Shown: positions 35,955 through 44,168 of the stretch, piece after piece
Numbering within the stretch: the stretch's first letter is position 1
How the letters are laid out: the number at the start of each line of letters is the position of its first letter
Source: Nodosilinea nodulosa PCC 7104
GTDB taxonomy: Bacteria > Cyanobacteriota > Cyanobacteriia > Phormidesmidales > Phormidesmidaceae
DNA length: 64,000 nucleotides
Direction of reading: 5' to 3'
Assembly (NCBI RefSeq): GCF_000309385.1
Contig: NZ_JH976537.1
Location: 1,378,763-1,442,762 of the forward strand
Translations under genes and position numbers: made by a program
Notes under the pieces: generated by a model
Told to the model about the DNA's origin: nothing
What the model saw: the letters and a program-made list of their open reading frames with translations, nothing else
The model's database searches: none

Positions 35955-36230
35955 TCACTCGATGAGGACGGTTTTGGTGAGAATGGCCATCCATGTCTCA
36001 ACTCCTCCCGACGAACGGGTCTCAGCGCTAGGCGGCGCGGGGATGGGTTCGCTCCAGTCGTTGGGGTCGGCGTAGCCAAGGGCATGGAGGATTTTGATGG
36101 TGCGGTCTATGGCGGCAAGGCTGCCGTAGAGCATATGGCGCACCCGCTCTGGGCGAGCTTGAGGGATGCTGCGTGAAGACGGCGGAAGATGAGATGCCCC
36201 GGTGGCATCGGGTTCGAGATATTCAAACAT
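35955..36230 (-). CDS. small conserved cyanobacterial protein, function unknown
   Basis: The start at ATG 36230 is chosen because AAAGGAAAAC precedes it and the family-like sequence begins there (MFEYLEPDATGASHLPP). The 91-residue product continues RPERVRHMLYGSLAAIDRTI and KILHALGYADPNDWSEPIP and ends WMAILTKTVLIE. This short pattern recurs in many cyanobacterial genomes in variable copy number; I know no function. It sits at the start of the repeat-rich accessory island next to the integron-type cassettes. Confidence 0.65.
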   Translation of the reverse strand: MFEYLEPDATGASHLPPSSRSIPQARPERVRHMLYGSLAAIDRTIKILHALGYADPNDWSEPIPAPPSAETRSSGGVETWMAILTKTVLIE

Positions 36231-36587
36231 CGGTTCTGTTTTCCTTTTGCGTTGTAGGAAGACAGAACGCGAAAACCCTAGCCGCCCGCAGTTGGGGTGC
36301 AAACTGAGGGGGCTAGGGTACGATCGACCGTAGCCTCGCAATCTGCCGGTCAGACTTGCGGGGTCAGCTGTCGGTTGGTGGTGCTAACACCTTCCGGCAG
36401 CGCTAAAGTTTTCGAGTTCTGCGTACAGTCACCGCACAGTGCTGAGCGGCTTAATAGATGAGTGTACTGATACAAGCGATCGCCGTCAACCGTAGTGAAC
36501 CATCAGAGGATAGCCGCCGTGCTAACCATTCAATGGATTTCTATCACCTTTGCAATACGTGGCGACGGACCAGATAGGTAGGTAGTA

Positions 36588-36787
36588 GATAATCCCACTG
36601 TCAGGGATGTTATCAACCACTTGTGACGGATAAGCCCTCTGATATCCAGGATTAACCACCGTATCTGACGGATAACACCCTTAAATCCCAGGCTTAACCG
36701 TCAAAAATTGTGATTAATACCTTAAATCCTGGGCGTTATCCCGCAGAACTGTCGGATAATGCGGAGCATAGAGGGCCTTATCAGTCA
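36588..36787. repeat. nested GATAA-CCC direct and inverted repeats
   Basis: TGACGGATAAGCCCTC (about 36623) and TGACGGATAACACCC (about 36666) are direct repeats. GGGCGTTATCC (about 36731) and GAGGGCCTTATCAGTCA (about 36771) are their inverses. GATAATCCC at 36588 forms a further hairpin with GGGATGTTATC. The order gives two nested inverted repeats. Position directly before the first cassette suggests a link to recombination, but this is inference. Confidence 0.6.
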
Positions 36788-36807
36788 GATCTGACGCTGA
36801 ATACATA

Positions 36808-36814
36808 GTTAGAC
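36808..36814 (+). other. candidate attI or first attC core (GTTRRRY)
   Basis: GTTAGAC fits the GTTRRRY core where integron integrases cut. No matching complementary attC arm is seen upstream, so it could be an attI-type site or the end of a degraded attC. It marks the likely left border of cassette 1. Confidence 0.4.
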
Positions 36815-36851
36815 GGAGCAGCCGACAAGCTTTGAGCTGTACGGAGGAATC

Positions 36852-36884
36852 ATGCCAGGGAAAAGGATTCTATGTCCCCAGTGA
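36852..36884 (+). CDS. 10-codon leader mini-ORF overlapping the cassette gene start
   Basis: ATG 36852 has a strong upstream ACGGAGGAATC and encodes MPGKRILCPQ before TGA at 36882-36884. The reading frame overlaps the GNAT start at 36872, as expected for translational coupling. Whether it is translated is unknown. Confidence 0.35.
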   Translation: MPGKRILCPQ

Positions 36885-37840
36885 ATCAGTTAACAATTCG
36901 TGAGATGACCAAAGCAGACATTCCAAATGTCAAAGCGTTTGTCAGTCAAACATTTGGAGATGAGGAAGACTTTTACTTAAGCTATTATCCGGTTGTTAGC
37001 CATATTCCTGTAGTCATTGCAGAGCATCAGGAAAAACTGATCGGTGCTGCTAGTGTTTATCACAACAGTCTGCATCCGTATTGGGTTGAAACTACCGTTG
37101 CTGTTGCAGAGCCTTATCGCAGGCAGGGATTAGGCAGGAAACTGCATGAGGCGGCGTTAAAAGCTCGACCGTTAGAGGATAATCATCTTGGCATTAAAGG
37201 ATGTTATTACCAGGGGAATGATGACGCCGAAGCTTTTCTGCTGGGAATGGGTTATCAGTTAAAGCTCGATTGTCATTGTATTGAGCTGAATATCGAAAAT
37301 TTTGATTTAATCAGTTATCTAGCGATACCTTCGCAAATTGCATCTGATTGCTTATCGATCGCCTCTTTTACAGATTTATTCTTAATCCCGACAAAGCAGC
37401 AAGAAGTGTTTGATTTTCTAGTATCTCGGTATAGCGAAGAACATTGCTGGTCGCCGCCTCAGCCGAAGGATCATCCTGAGTGGCAGAAGATTGTGTTCGA
37501 CGGTGTTTTGCCAGAATTAAGCTTTGCATTGCTGGCGGATGGTCAAGTGGTGGGTGCTGTAACAGCAGGTATAACCAACAATGGCACCTTAGATATAAGC
37601 TGGGGATACATCAGCCGACATTATTCCACGGACGAAGCTGTGTCATTGCTCAAGTGTCTTTTTGCCCATCAGTTTAAGGCAGCACGCGATCGTGGTCTGT
37701 ACAAAGCAGATATGGAAATAGATACTACAGACGGTGTTTCCTCTTCATTGCTCAATTGGTTACCTATCTGTGATGATAAAGTTTGGCGCATTCTTCAGAA
37801 ACCTCGAACTCCGTCTAACAATTCGGGTGCAGCGGATTGA
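36872..37840 (+). CDS. GNAT acetyltransferase in integron-type cassette 1
   Basis: The 322-residue product has an N-terminal GNAT domain (about 5-140): the acetyl-CoA loop is in YRRQGLGRKLHEAAL and AEAFLLGMGYQLKLD is typical strand 5/6. A C-terminal domain (about 165-310) looks like a second, degenerate GNAT fold. The substrate is unknown. It is clearly AT-richer than the flanking carbon genes. The RBS is AAAAGG in the overlapping leader. The gene lies in the standard cassette orientation: start near the upstream core, stop 27 bp inside attC1. Cassette-borne GNATs often give drug or stress resistance, but nothing here shows which. Confidence 0.75.
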   Translation: MSPVNQLTIREMTKADIPNVKAFVSQTFGDEEDFYLSYYPVVSHIPVVIAEHQEKLIGAASVYHNSLHPYWVETTVAVAEPYRRQGLGRKLHEAALKARPLEDNHLGIKGCYYQGNDDAEAFLLGMGYQLKLDCHCIELNIENFDLISYLAIPSQIASDCLSIASFTDLFLIPTKQQEVFDFLVSRYSEEHCWSPPQPKDHPEWQKIVFDGVLPELSFALLADGQVVGAVTAGITNNGTLDISWGYISRHYSTDEAVSLLKCLFAHQFKAARDRGLYKADMEIDTTDGVSSSLLNWLPICDDKVWRILQKPRTPSNNSGAAD

Positions 37841-37898
37841 CCGAAGCCGCTTGGGTGGGATGCAAAGCCCTGGCAACCGCTGACCCGAACCGTTAGGT
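37813..37898 (+). other. attC site 1 (86 nt) of integron-type cassette 1
   Basis: R'' GTCTAAC (37813-37819) and R' GTTAGGT (37892-37898) bound an imperfect hairpin. The inner arms are 37823-37835 and 37877-37888; they pair completely except for one extrahelical G at 37829. The terminal loop is variable. Length, boxes and the bulge are attC hallmarks. The site is the same length as attC2 with compensated stem changes. Confidence 0.82.
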
Positions 37899-38930
37899 GC
37901 CAAGAGCACTCCTAGCACGGTTAAGCATCTTCTTAACTTCTTCGTTTGTATTCAAATCAACAATTTGGATTTCTGGATGCTGCTTTTTAAAGACTCGAAA
38001 CACTTCATCCGCAAAAGCCTGGCCTATCGCTTCCACTTCAGAGAAATCAAAAATCACGATCTTGAACTTATCGACATTAGCCAATAGCCTTTTAGCTTGA
38101 GAACGCGATACTAGCCTTTCATCTCCATACTGTGCCAAACGCACAGGGACGACTGTTTTATTGAAGGCATAATCATCTCCAGAGGAGAAATTGTCAAATA
38201 CTTGCTTGGAGGTTCTGGAAGTATTGTTGTCGAGCTCCATAAAAACGCTCGTGCCATCTTGGGAACTATCATTCTCAAAAATCCAATCCTCAGCCTTGCT
38301 GAATTGGTGAGAGAAATATACATTGCCAGAAAGTATTGCAAATTGATCAAACATCCGAGATGCAAAAAAAATACCTTCGCCACTATGACGATCTGGGTCA
38401 GTTGTAAGCTTACCTTTAGCTAATTCAAGAACCGCATGACGTTCGTCATTTAGTTCCAGTGATCGCTGAATCTTTCTGAAGATTCCTTCGCCATCGTCAT
38501 CAATCATGATCTCAGTGGACAAAGAAGTCTTTTTAACCTGAACGAGTACCCTTGTTCCAGATGAGTGGTCTATGGCATTGTTTAACATTTCAGTAAAGCC
38601 ATAGATCCAAATATCTTTAACGTTATCTGGCAAATCAGACAACAAAGGCTTTATATCAGAGTCCCATACGACATCTTCTTCAAGGGTAGTATCCAAAGAG
38701 TATATTTTCCTCCACTCGATCAGGGGATGAAGGTAGTAAATTCTGCTGTTAGTTGAGCCTTTAAAAGAAAGAGCCTTTTGCTCTACTAAGCGCTTGATAT
38801 GTTTGTTGACAGCTTGCCTAGTGATACCAAATTCTTGCGCTGCTAGAGCAGCAATATCCCTTGGATGCTCCTCAACATTGGTCAGGATGAATTGGCGAAT
38901 TTGTTCACCACGCTTTCGCACTTTTGACAC
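37893..38930 (-). CDS. HTH-HATPase-DUF4325 (STAS-like) protein, reversed in cassette 2
   Basis: The 345-residue product has a winged-helix start (about 1-70, ITRQAVNKHIKRLVEQKAL), a GHKL-type ATPase domain (about 95-230; N-box FTEMLNNAIDHSSGT, G1 IDDDGEGIF, G2 RHSGEGIFFAS) and a C-terminal STAS-like DUF4325 domain (about 250-335, KFKIVIFDFSEVEAIGQAFA). This recalls anti-sigma/anti-anti-sigma switches in one chain and is often found in accessory regions. It may be a nucleotide-dependent regulator. It is AT-rich. It reads opposite to the cassette direction, and its stop codon TAA (37893-37895) lies inside the R' core of attC1. Confidence 0.75.
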   Translation of the reverse strand: MSKVRKRGEQIRQFILTNVEEHPRDIAALAAQEFGITRQAVNKHIKRLVEQKALSFKGSTNSRIYYLHPLIEWRKIYSLDTTLEEDVVWDSDIKPLLSDLPDNVKDIWIYGFTEMLNNAIDHSSGTRVLVQVKKTSLSTEIMIDDDGEGIFRKIQRSLELNDERHAVLELAKGKLTTDPDRHSGEGIFFASRMFDQFAILSGNVYFSHQFSKAEDWIFENDSSQDGTSVFMELDNNTSRTSKQVFDNFSSGDDYAFNKTVVPVRLAQYGDERLVSRSQAKRLLANVDKFKIVIFDFSEVEAIGQAFADEVFRVFKKQHPEIQIVDLNTNEEVKKMLNRARSALGT

Positions 38931-39018
38931 TTGCGCCTCTCTCTTTTGAAAACTTACCTTCTCTGATTGTCAACCAAAGTGCCTTTCATTGTCAACCTTT
39001 CGGATTTATTGATTCAGC

Positions 39019-39104
39019 ACCTAACAACCCTGGTGCAGCGGATTTCCCGAGGCCGCTTGCCATGAGGGAAAGGCCCTGAAGACCGCTGACCAGGAACGTT
39101 AGCT
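39019..39104 (+). other. attC site 2 (86 nt) of integron-type cassette 2
   Basis: R'' ACCTAAC (39019-39025) and R' GTTAGCT (39098-39104) bound a hairpin whose inner arms (CCTGGT-G-CAGCGG and CCGCTGACCAGG) pair fully except one extrahelical G at 39035. Relative to attC1, pairs 11/76 and 13/74 changed T:A to C:G and G:C to T:A, so the stem is kept. This is strong evidence of a functional, related attC. Confidence 0.82.
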
Positions 39105-39199
39105 GCTCCGTATTGAGTCCTTACACTTGTTCTTTGAGGTTGTTTGTGAGTTCCAAAACTTCTCGGTTCAGGGAGTGGTTAGCGCGATCGCAGATCTCT

Positions 39200-39279
39200 T
39201 GTAGGTTGGGTTAGCGTTAGCGAAACCCAACAAAACCGTTACTGGTGTTGGGTTTCGCTTCGCTCAACACCAACCTACA
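39200..39279. repeat. 80-bp hairpin repeat with TGTAGGTTGG ends
   Basis: TGTAGGTTGG (39200-39209) and its exact inverse CCAACCTACA (39270-39279) enclose further inverted GTTGGGTTTCGC-type blocks. This is a widespread cyanobacterial intergenic palindrome type. A related copy is at about 59338-59397. Confidence 0.7.
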
Positions 39280-39302
39280 TTAGAACTTCTGTCAGGCAAT
39301 CA

Positions 39303-39354
39303 GCATTGGCGTAGCAGGTCGAACAAAGCCAGTCACAAAGGGAAACAGCACCAG
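39303..39354 (+). repeat. 52-bp direct repeat, left copy
   Basis: It begins GCATTGGCGTAGCAGGTCGA and ends GCACCAG. It matches 40658-40709 at roughly 85% over the same length and orientation. The pair flanks osmC and the toxin-antitoxin debris. Confidence 0.7.
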
Positions 39355-39486
39355 CTGTTTTAACACAGACGATATTACAGAACTACCTATTGGGAATAGT
39401 CCTGGGGTAAGCAGGTGAGGTAAGGTAACGCCATGTGTTGGGTTGAGCCAGCAAGCCCCAACTTACTACCTCACAGGAGAAAAATT

Positions 39487-39906
39487 ATGACCACACGTCA
39501 AGCAACCGCCCAGTGGAACGGTACCCTCAAATCGGGTAACGGAGTCATGAAATATGGTCAATTTGAAGGCCCCTATACCTTTGCTTCTCGCTTTGAAAAC
39601 GCAAACGGCACCAACCCCGAAGAGCTGGTGGGCGCAGCCCACGCTGGCTGCTACTCCATGTTTCTCTCAGCCCTGATTAGTGGGGACAACATGACCCCTA
39701 AATCTATCCAGACAACAGCCTCGGTACATCTTGGCGAAGATGACGGTCCCAAGATTACTCACATCGATCTGGTTTGCGAAGCAGAGGTTCCCGGCCTGGA
39801 TGCCGATAAGTTTGCTGAGTACGCCCAAACAGCCAAAGAAAAATGCCCCATTTCTAGGCTCTATGCCGGTACTGAAATCAACCTTTCGGCAAAATTAGTC
39901 GGCTAA
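39487..39906 (+). CDS. osmC: OsmC-type organic hydroperoxide peroxidase
   Basis: The start at ATG 39487 follows AGGAGAAAAA; an upstream in-frame ATG (39433) adds 18 unlikely residues. The 139-residue product is an OsmC/Ohr-family thiol peroxidase. The peroxidatic C55 (AHAGCYSM) and resolving C120 (KEKCPISR) are both present, and NPEELVGAAHAG is the OsmC subfamily motif. It reduces organic hydroperoxides, protecting against oxidative or osmotic stress. It sits between 52-bp direct repeats. Confidence 0.9.
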   Translation: MTTRQATAQWNGTLKSGNGVMKYGQFEGPYTFASRFENANGTNPEELVGAAHAGCYSMFLSALISGDNMTPKSIQTTASVHLGEDDGPKITHIDLVCEAEVPGLDADKFAEYAQTAKEKCPISRLYAGTEINLSAKLVG

Positions 39907-40050
39907 CTTGCCCGATCACACGGCCCAAGCTGCTGAAGTACGTACCAAAAGGTAGTTCCCGAATACAGCATCCAGAATGAGGTAGGCAGACAGTTGCTTG
40001 CCTCATTCTGACGTGGGATATTATAAACGCAGGTTACACCAGGCTATTCC

Positions 40051-40239
40051 ATGACTTCCGAAGCTAGTGGTATTACCTGCACCGAGCGTGGACTAACCAT
40101 CGCAGGCACTCGCATCACCCTTTATGACGTGATGAATTATGTGATGGGTCAATATCCACCTAAGTTCATTCAGGGATTATTTGAGCTTACGGAAGAACAA
40201 CTCAACGCTGCCCTAGCTTACTATGCGCTCAACTATTGA
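40051..40239 (+). pseudogene. truncated DUF433 antitoxin-like gene
   Basis: The 62-residue frame matches the first about 60 residues of the DUF433 protein at 2060 (CTERGLTIAGTRITLYDVMN, FIQGLFELTEEQLNAALAY), then ends after ALAYYALNY instead of continuing into the charged tail. The break joins directly to another truncated gene (40223). A DUF433 core alone could still fold, but its toxin partner is absent. Confidence 0.6.
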
Positions 40240-40366
40240 TCCTGAGAAGATAGAGCAGCTTATGGAAATTCTCGGCAGAGAAGCTCAGGGTTCAGGCTCC
40301 GTCTACTTTACCGGAGGGGCTAGCGCCTTGCTGATTGGATGGCGGAGTTCTACCGAAGAAAGATAG
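40223..40366 (+). pseudogene. N-terminal remnant of a nucleotidyltransferase-like gene
   Basis: The 47-residue frame (IDPEKIEQLMEILGREAQGS, GSVYFTGGASALLIGWRSST) looks like the start of DUF6036/AbiEii-type nucleotidyltransferase proteins, whose GG-x-A-x-L-x-G motif opens the nucleotide-binding site. It stops before the catalytic acidic residues, so it cannot be active. It overlaps the end of the DUF433 remnant. Confidence 0.5.
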
Positions 40367-40368
40367 CT

Positions 40369-40653
40369 ATGAAATTGCAGGAATTGCCGGGGGCAGAATT
40401 AATCTTGCCTGGGCTAGAGGATTTAAGCAACGGTAATCCTGAAACGGTTGGAGCGTTGTTAATTGCGATCGCATCGACGCGCCTGACTGAAGCAGGCCTA
40501 AGATTTCCCACAAGTCATCTAGTTCCAGAACCAGAGCTAGCACTATATGACCGCTTACAAAAAGAACGGGACGATGCTTATCCTTACTACAATGCTCTAT
40601 TAAGTAGCCTCAATAGCTTTTGCAACGCACTAGAACTTACCAAGACTGCATAG
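40369..40653 (+). CDS. small protein resembling the partner of DUF6036-type nucleotidyltransferases
   Basis: From ATG 40369 the product has 94 residues (KLQELPGAELILPGLEDLSN, NPETVGALLIAIASTRLTEA, ELALYDRLQKERDDAYPYY, ALLSSLNSFCNALE). It resembles short helical proteins encoded beside DUF6036-type nucleotidyltransferases in predicted toxin-antitoxin or abortive-infection pairs. An in-frame ATG ten codons upstream (40339) overlaps the broken gene. It appears complete, while its partner is a stump three bases away. Confidence 0.5.
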   Translation: MKLQELPGAELILPGLEDLSNGNPETVGALLIAIASTRLTEAGLRFPTSHLVPEPELALYDRLQKERDDAYPYYNALLSSLNSFCNALELTKTA

Positions 40654-40657
40654 CAAT

Positions 40658-40709
40658 GCGTTGGTGTAGCAGGTCGAATAAAGCCAGTTACAAGGGAAGA
40701 TAGCACCAG
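40658..40709 (+). repeat. 52-bp direct repeat, right copy
   Basis: It begins GCGTTGGTGTAGCAGGTCGA and ends GCACCAG. It is a diverged copy of 39303-39354 in the same orientation. Confidence 0.7.
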
Positions 40710-40823
40710 AGGACGCTTTTTAATTCTGCAGTCATCGCGGTCTAGAATGCCAATCCAGACCCCAGAGCCGAAAGCCCTGGGATCTGATTACACGAAAGGC
40801 ACTATCCCGCAGCTGACGCGGCT

Positions 40824-42512
<1,689 letters not shown>

Positions 42513-42657
42513 TCACCCTGGAGGGTAAATCCACCTTTAACTTAGAAACAAATCTAACTTAGGGAGCAAATCGTAAGACCCGGTTAAGCGACTCGACCCT
42601 CCGAAATTGACCTTGCCTGTGGTGTAGCAGCTTCCAAGCCCCTACTCTGCTACATCT

Positions 42658-43629
42658 ATGACGAATCAACTGCTGACATCCGTGCAGTCGCGCCCCAGCG
42701 TTGGTCACGCCGATTTACCCGCGATCGCGGCATTCTATGAGATCTGCGATCGGGTCGATCAGCTCGACAATGCCCCCTCCCTCGAAAACCTCCAGCGCCG
42801 CCTCGATCACCCACCCCCCGATGGCTCCCGCCAGCGCCAGCTCTGGGAGACCGCCGCCGGCCAGCTGGTGGGCGTGGCTTCTCTGTCAATCGATGAGCCC
42901 ACCGACGTGCTCGAAGGCTGGGTCGGGGTTCACGTGCATCCCGACTTTCGCGGCGATGGTCTGGAAGCGGAGATCCTCTGCTGGGCTGAGCAGCAGGTTC
43001 AGGCCCAGAGCGCCAGGGTTCAGCGCCCCGCGTCCCTCTATGCCGGGGCCAGACACAATGCCGCCTACTACCGCGACATCTACGAAACCCACGGCTACGG
43101 CATCGTGCGTCAGTTCTACAGCATGCAACGATCGCTGGCCGAGCCGATTGCGCCGCCCCAGATTCCCGAGGGCTTTCAGGTTCGCCCAACTACCGCCGCC
43201 GAGGCCGAAGCCTGGGTGGCCATGTTTAACGAGAGCTTTGTCGATCACTGGCACTTTTCGCCGATGACGCTGCGCGATCGCGAGTTTCGCCTCAGCTACC
43301 CCACCTACCAGCCCGAGCTAGACTGGGTTGCCGTTGCCCCCAACGGCAACCTGGCCGGGTTTTGCGGCGGCCATATCCCCCACGAAGAAAACGCCCGCAA
43401 ACAGCGCAACGAAGGGTCGATTAACATTCTGGGTACCCGGCGGGGCTACCGCCGCCAGGGCATCGCCCGCGCGCTGCTGCTGCACGGGCTGCACCGGCTA
43501 CACCTGGCCGGTATGGATATAGCGCGGCTGGGTGTCGACAGCCAGAACCCCAACCAGGCCAAAAACCTCTATGAATCGGTTGGGTTTCAGATCGAAAAAC
43601 GCTCGCTCACCTACCAGAAGCAGCTTTAG
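42658..43629 (+). CDS. tandem-GNAT acetyltransferase
   Basis: The 323-residue product carries two GNAT domains, as in MshD-type enzymes. The first (about 15-155) has a weak acetyl-CoA loop (HPDFRGDGLEAEILCWAE). The second (about 175-320) has the canonical GTRRGYRRQGIARALLLHGL and closing AKNLYESVGFQIEKRSLTY, so it is the likely catalytic half. The substrate is unknown. Composition is host-like, unlike the AT-rich cassette GNAT at 36872. Two hairpins follow, the second with a T-run. Confidence 0.82.
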   Translation: MTNQLLTSVQSRPSVGHADLPAIAAFYEICDRVDQLDNAPSLENLQRRLDHPPPDGSRQRQLWETAAGQLVGVASLSIDEPTDVLEGWVGVHVHPDFRGDGLEAEILCWAEQQVQAQSARVQRPASLYAGARHNAAYYRDIYETHGYGIVRQFYSMQRSLAEPIAPPQIPEGFQVRPTTAAEAEAWVAMFNESFVDHWHFSPMTLRDREFRLSYPTYQPELDWVAVAPNGNLAGFCGGHIPHEENARKQRNEGSINILGTRRGYRRQGIARALLLHGLHRLHLAGMDIARLGVDSQNPNQAKNLYESVGFQIEKRSLTYQKQL

Positions 43630-43631
43630 AT

Positions 43632-43659
43632 AGCTTGGCCTGCCTCTTCAGGCCAAGCT
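43632..43659 (+). other. perfect 11-bp hairpin downstream of the tandem-GNAT gene
   Basis: AGCTTGGCCTG pairs with CAGGCCAAGCT across a 6-nt loop, 3 bp past the stop. There is no T-run. It may protect the mRNA 3' end or act together with the next hairpin. Confidence 0.55.
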
Positions 43660-43675
43660 CCAGGTCCATTACCCG

Positions 43676-43705
43676 GCCAGCCGTCACTAAATGGCTGGCT
43701 GTTTT
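43676..43705 (+). terminator. Rho-independent terminator
   Basis: GCCAGCC (43676-43682) pairs with GGCTGGC (43693-43699), followed by TGTTTT. It lies between the tandem-GNAT gene and the lipoprotein gene. Confidence 0.65.
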
Positions 43706-43798
43706 GCTGCGATCGCCCCCAGGTCTGACCCAAAGATAGGTTTCATCAGCCTCTGGCTGCTTCACCCTAAAAGAGATGCCCAATATTCCTGTGCATGT

Positions 43799-44011
43799 AT
43801 GCGTATTTTCTTGATGCTTGGGCTGCTGTGCTGCCTTTTGCTCTCCAGCTGCGAGTTTTTTACCCCTGACACCAGCCGAGCGCTATCTCAGAGCCGACAA
43901 ATGGAAGAGCTGCAAAAACAAACTGAGCAAATGCAGCGGCAGGCCGACGCCCTGGAACGGATCGCCAACCAGGTGAGTGCGCCGAAGGTGGCGGCACCCA
44001 ACGCTCAATAG
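43799..44011 (+). CDS. small coiled-coil lipoprotein
   Basis: From ATG 43799 the 70-residue product has a lipoprotein signal MRIFLMLGLLCCLLLSSC (lipobox LLSSC). It continues as a heptad-rich helix (SRQMEELQKQTEQMQRQADA) and ends in a short Pro/Ala tail. The start further upstream at 43691 has no such signal. This is like Lpp-type spacers in build but not in sequence. A structural or anchoring role at the envelope is inferred. Confidence 0.6.
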   Translation: MRIFLMLGLLCCLLLSSCEFFTPDTSRALSQSRQMEELQKQTEQMQRQADALERIANQVSAPKVAAPNAQ

Positions 44012-44168
44012 CTCACCAGTCGTGGCGTTGAGATCGAGAGGCTCGACGGCAATCTCCTAGAGGCACTGCCGTGGTTGAGCCTTGTGGGGCCTGACGCAGC
44101 GCAGTGTCTTCAAAGGTTGGCCTGGGGAGGCAGGGAGATACAGTTCGAGCTTGGCGTCAGGCCCCCTC

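Larger units (their letters stand above)
36231..36851 (+). other. non-coding approach to the integron-type cassettes
   Basis: About 620 bp without a gene. It holds a dense set of nested repeats (36588-36787) and the first GTTRRRY recombination core (36808), both listed separately. No integrase fragment was found. Confidence 0.6.
38931..39486 (+). other. cassette end, attC2 and repeat-rich spacer before osmC
   Basis: About 555 bp without a gene. It holds the upstream region of the reversed cassette gene, attC2 (39019-39104), a TGTAGGTTGG hairpin element (39200-39279) and one copy of a 52-bp direct repeat (39303-39354). Confidence 0.65.

Noticed and set aside
36231..36871. Integron integrase or its remnant
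   Set aside because: No tyrosine-recombinase frame or motif was found on either strand near the cassettes.
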